From Lachnospiraceae bacterium (GTDB lineage Bacteria > Bacillota > Clostridia > Lachnospirales > Lachnospiraceae), in the NCBI GenBank assembly GCA_011959105.1, contig BLLU01000289.1:1-50620 (forward strand): 50,620 bases of DNA, written 5' to 3'. Positions 50,563-50,620 of the stretch are shown piece after piece. The notes beneath the pieces were generated by a model. That model was given only the letters and a program-made list of their open reading frames with translations, had not been told where the DNA came from and did no database searches. Each line of letters starts with the position of its first letter. Within the stretch, counting starts at the first letter, position 1. A program made the position numbers and the translations under genes.

Positions 50563-50620
50563 AATCTCCTCCCTATTTAGTCAAGTCTTTTTTCCTTATT
50601 TTTCAAGGAATTTTTAGTTT

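Overview
The window reads as chromosomal DNA of a gut-type Lachnospiraceae bacterium (Firmicutes, Clostridia). The basis is moderately GC-rich coding sequence with strong Firmicutes-type ribosome binding sites, MecA, a PerR-like Fur protein, a reverse-type rubrerythrin with an N-terminal rubredoxin domain, DegV and TSCPD proteins, a Bacillus-type second MurG, and many lipoproteins feeding carbohydrate ABC permeases. No rRNA, tRNA or CRISPR array was seen. The genus cannot be fixed from sequence alone.

Layout. 1-7661 (minus strand): two-component sensor and regulator, DegV, an RluA-type pseudouridine synthase, an AI-2E family membrane protein, an O-antigen-ligase-like membrane protein and MecA; the left edge looks like an insertion sequence end. 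7826-8960 (plus): PerR-like regulator and rubrerythrin, an oxidative-stress pair. 9092-13204 (minus): a patchwork of a low-GC effector-binding protein, a P-loop kinase that seems to lack its C-terminus, a chemoreceptor remnant, an AEC permease and cardiolipin synthase. 13475-16054 (plus): LuxS, MTA/SAH nucleosidase and a membrane protein; LuxS and the nucleosidase form the SAH recycling/AI-2 pathway, with a long nested stem-loop between them. 16177-18769 (minus): GtrA-like protein, D-2-hydroxyacid dehydrogenase, unknown membrane protein. 19192-20495 (plus): TSCPD protein coupled to MurG.

20640-43745 (minus) is the centrepiece: about 23 kb of co-directional genes that I interpret as a beta-mannan (or related acetylated glycan) capture and use locus. 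It starts with a lipoprotein SGNH esterase and a lipoprotein GH26 mannanase with a CBM-like domain. Next comes a module of uncharacterised parts: a DUF624 membrane protein, a roughly 1000-residue solute-binding protein with two CBM-like domains, two permeases, a beta-propeller/TPR protein with a C-terminal membrane anchor, a YIP1 membrane protein, and a membrane-anchored DUF5696 glycosidase-like protein. A second permease pair follows, then a lipoprotein with three 120-residue repeats, a second solute-binding lipoprotein, a GH130 mannoside phosphorylase, a cytosolic LacI-like sensor fused to a GGDEF domain, and a polysaccharide deacetylase. Two complete sets of permease and binding protein are present but no ATPase, so a shared MsmX/UgpC-type ATPase elsewhere is implied. 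A possible RNA pseudoknot lies just before the GH130 gene.

43914-48123 (plus) holds membrane proteins and a GT-C-like glycosyltransferase, probably for surface glycans, with a broken small lipoprotein gene between them. 48120-50562 (minus) holds a DUF6020-like membrane protein and an amino-acid-type solute-binding lipoprotein. Residue numbers in the entries count from the start codon chosen here.
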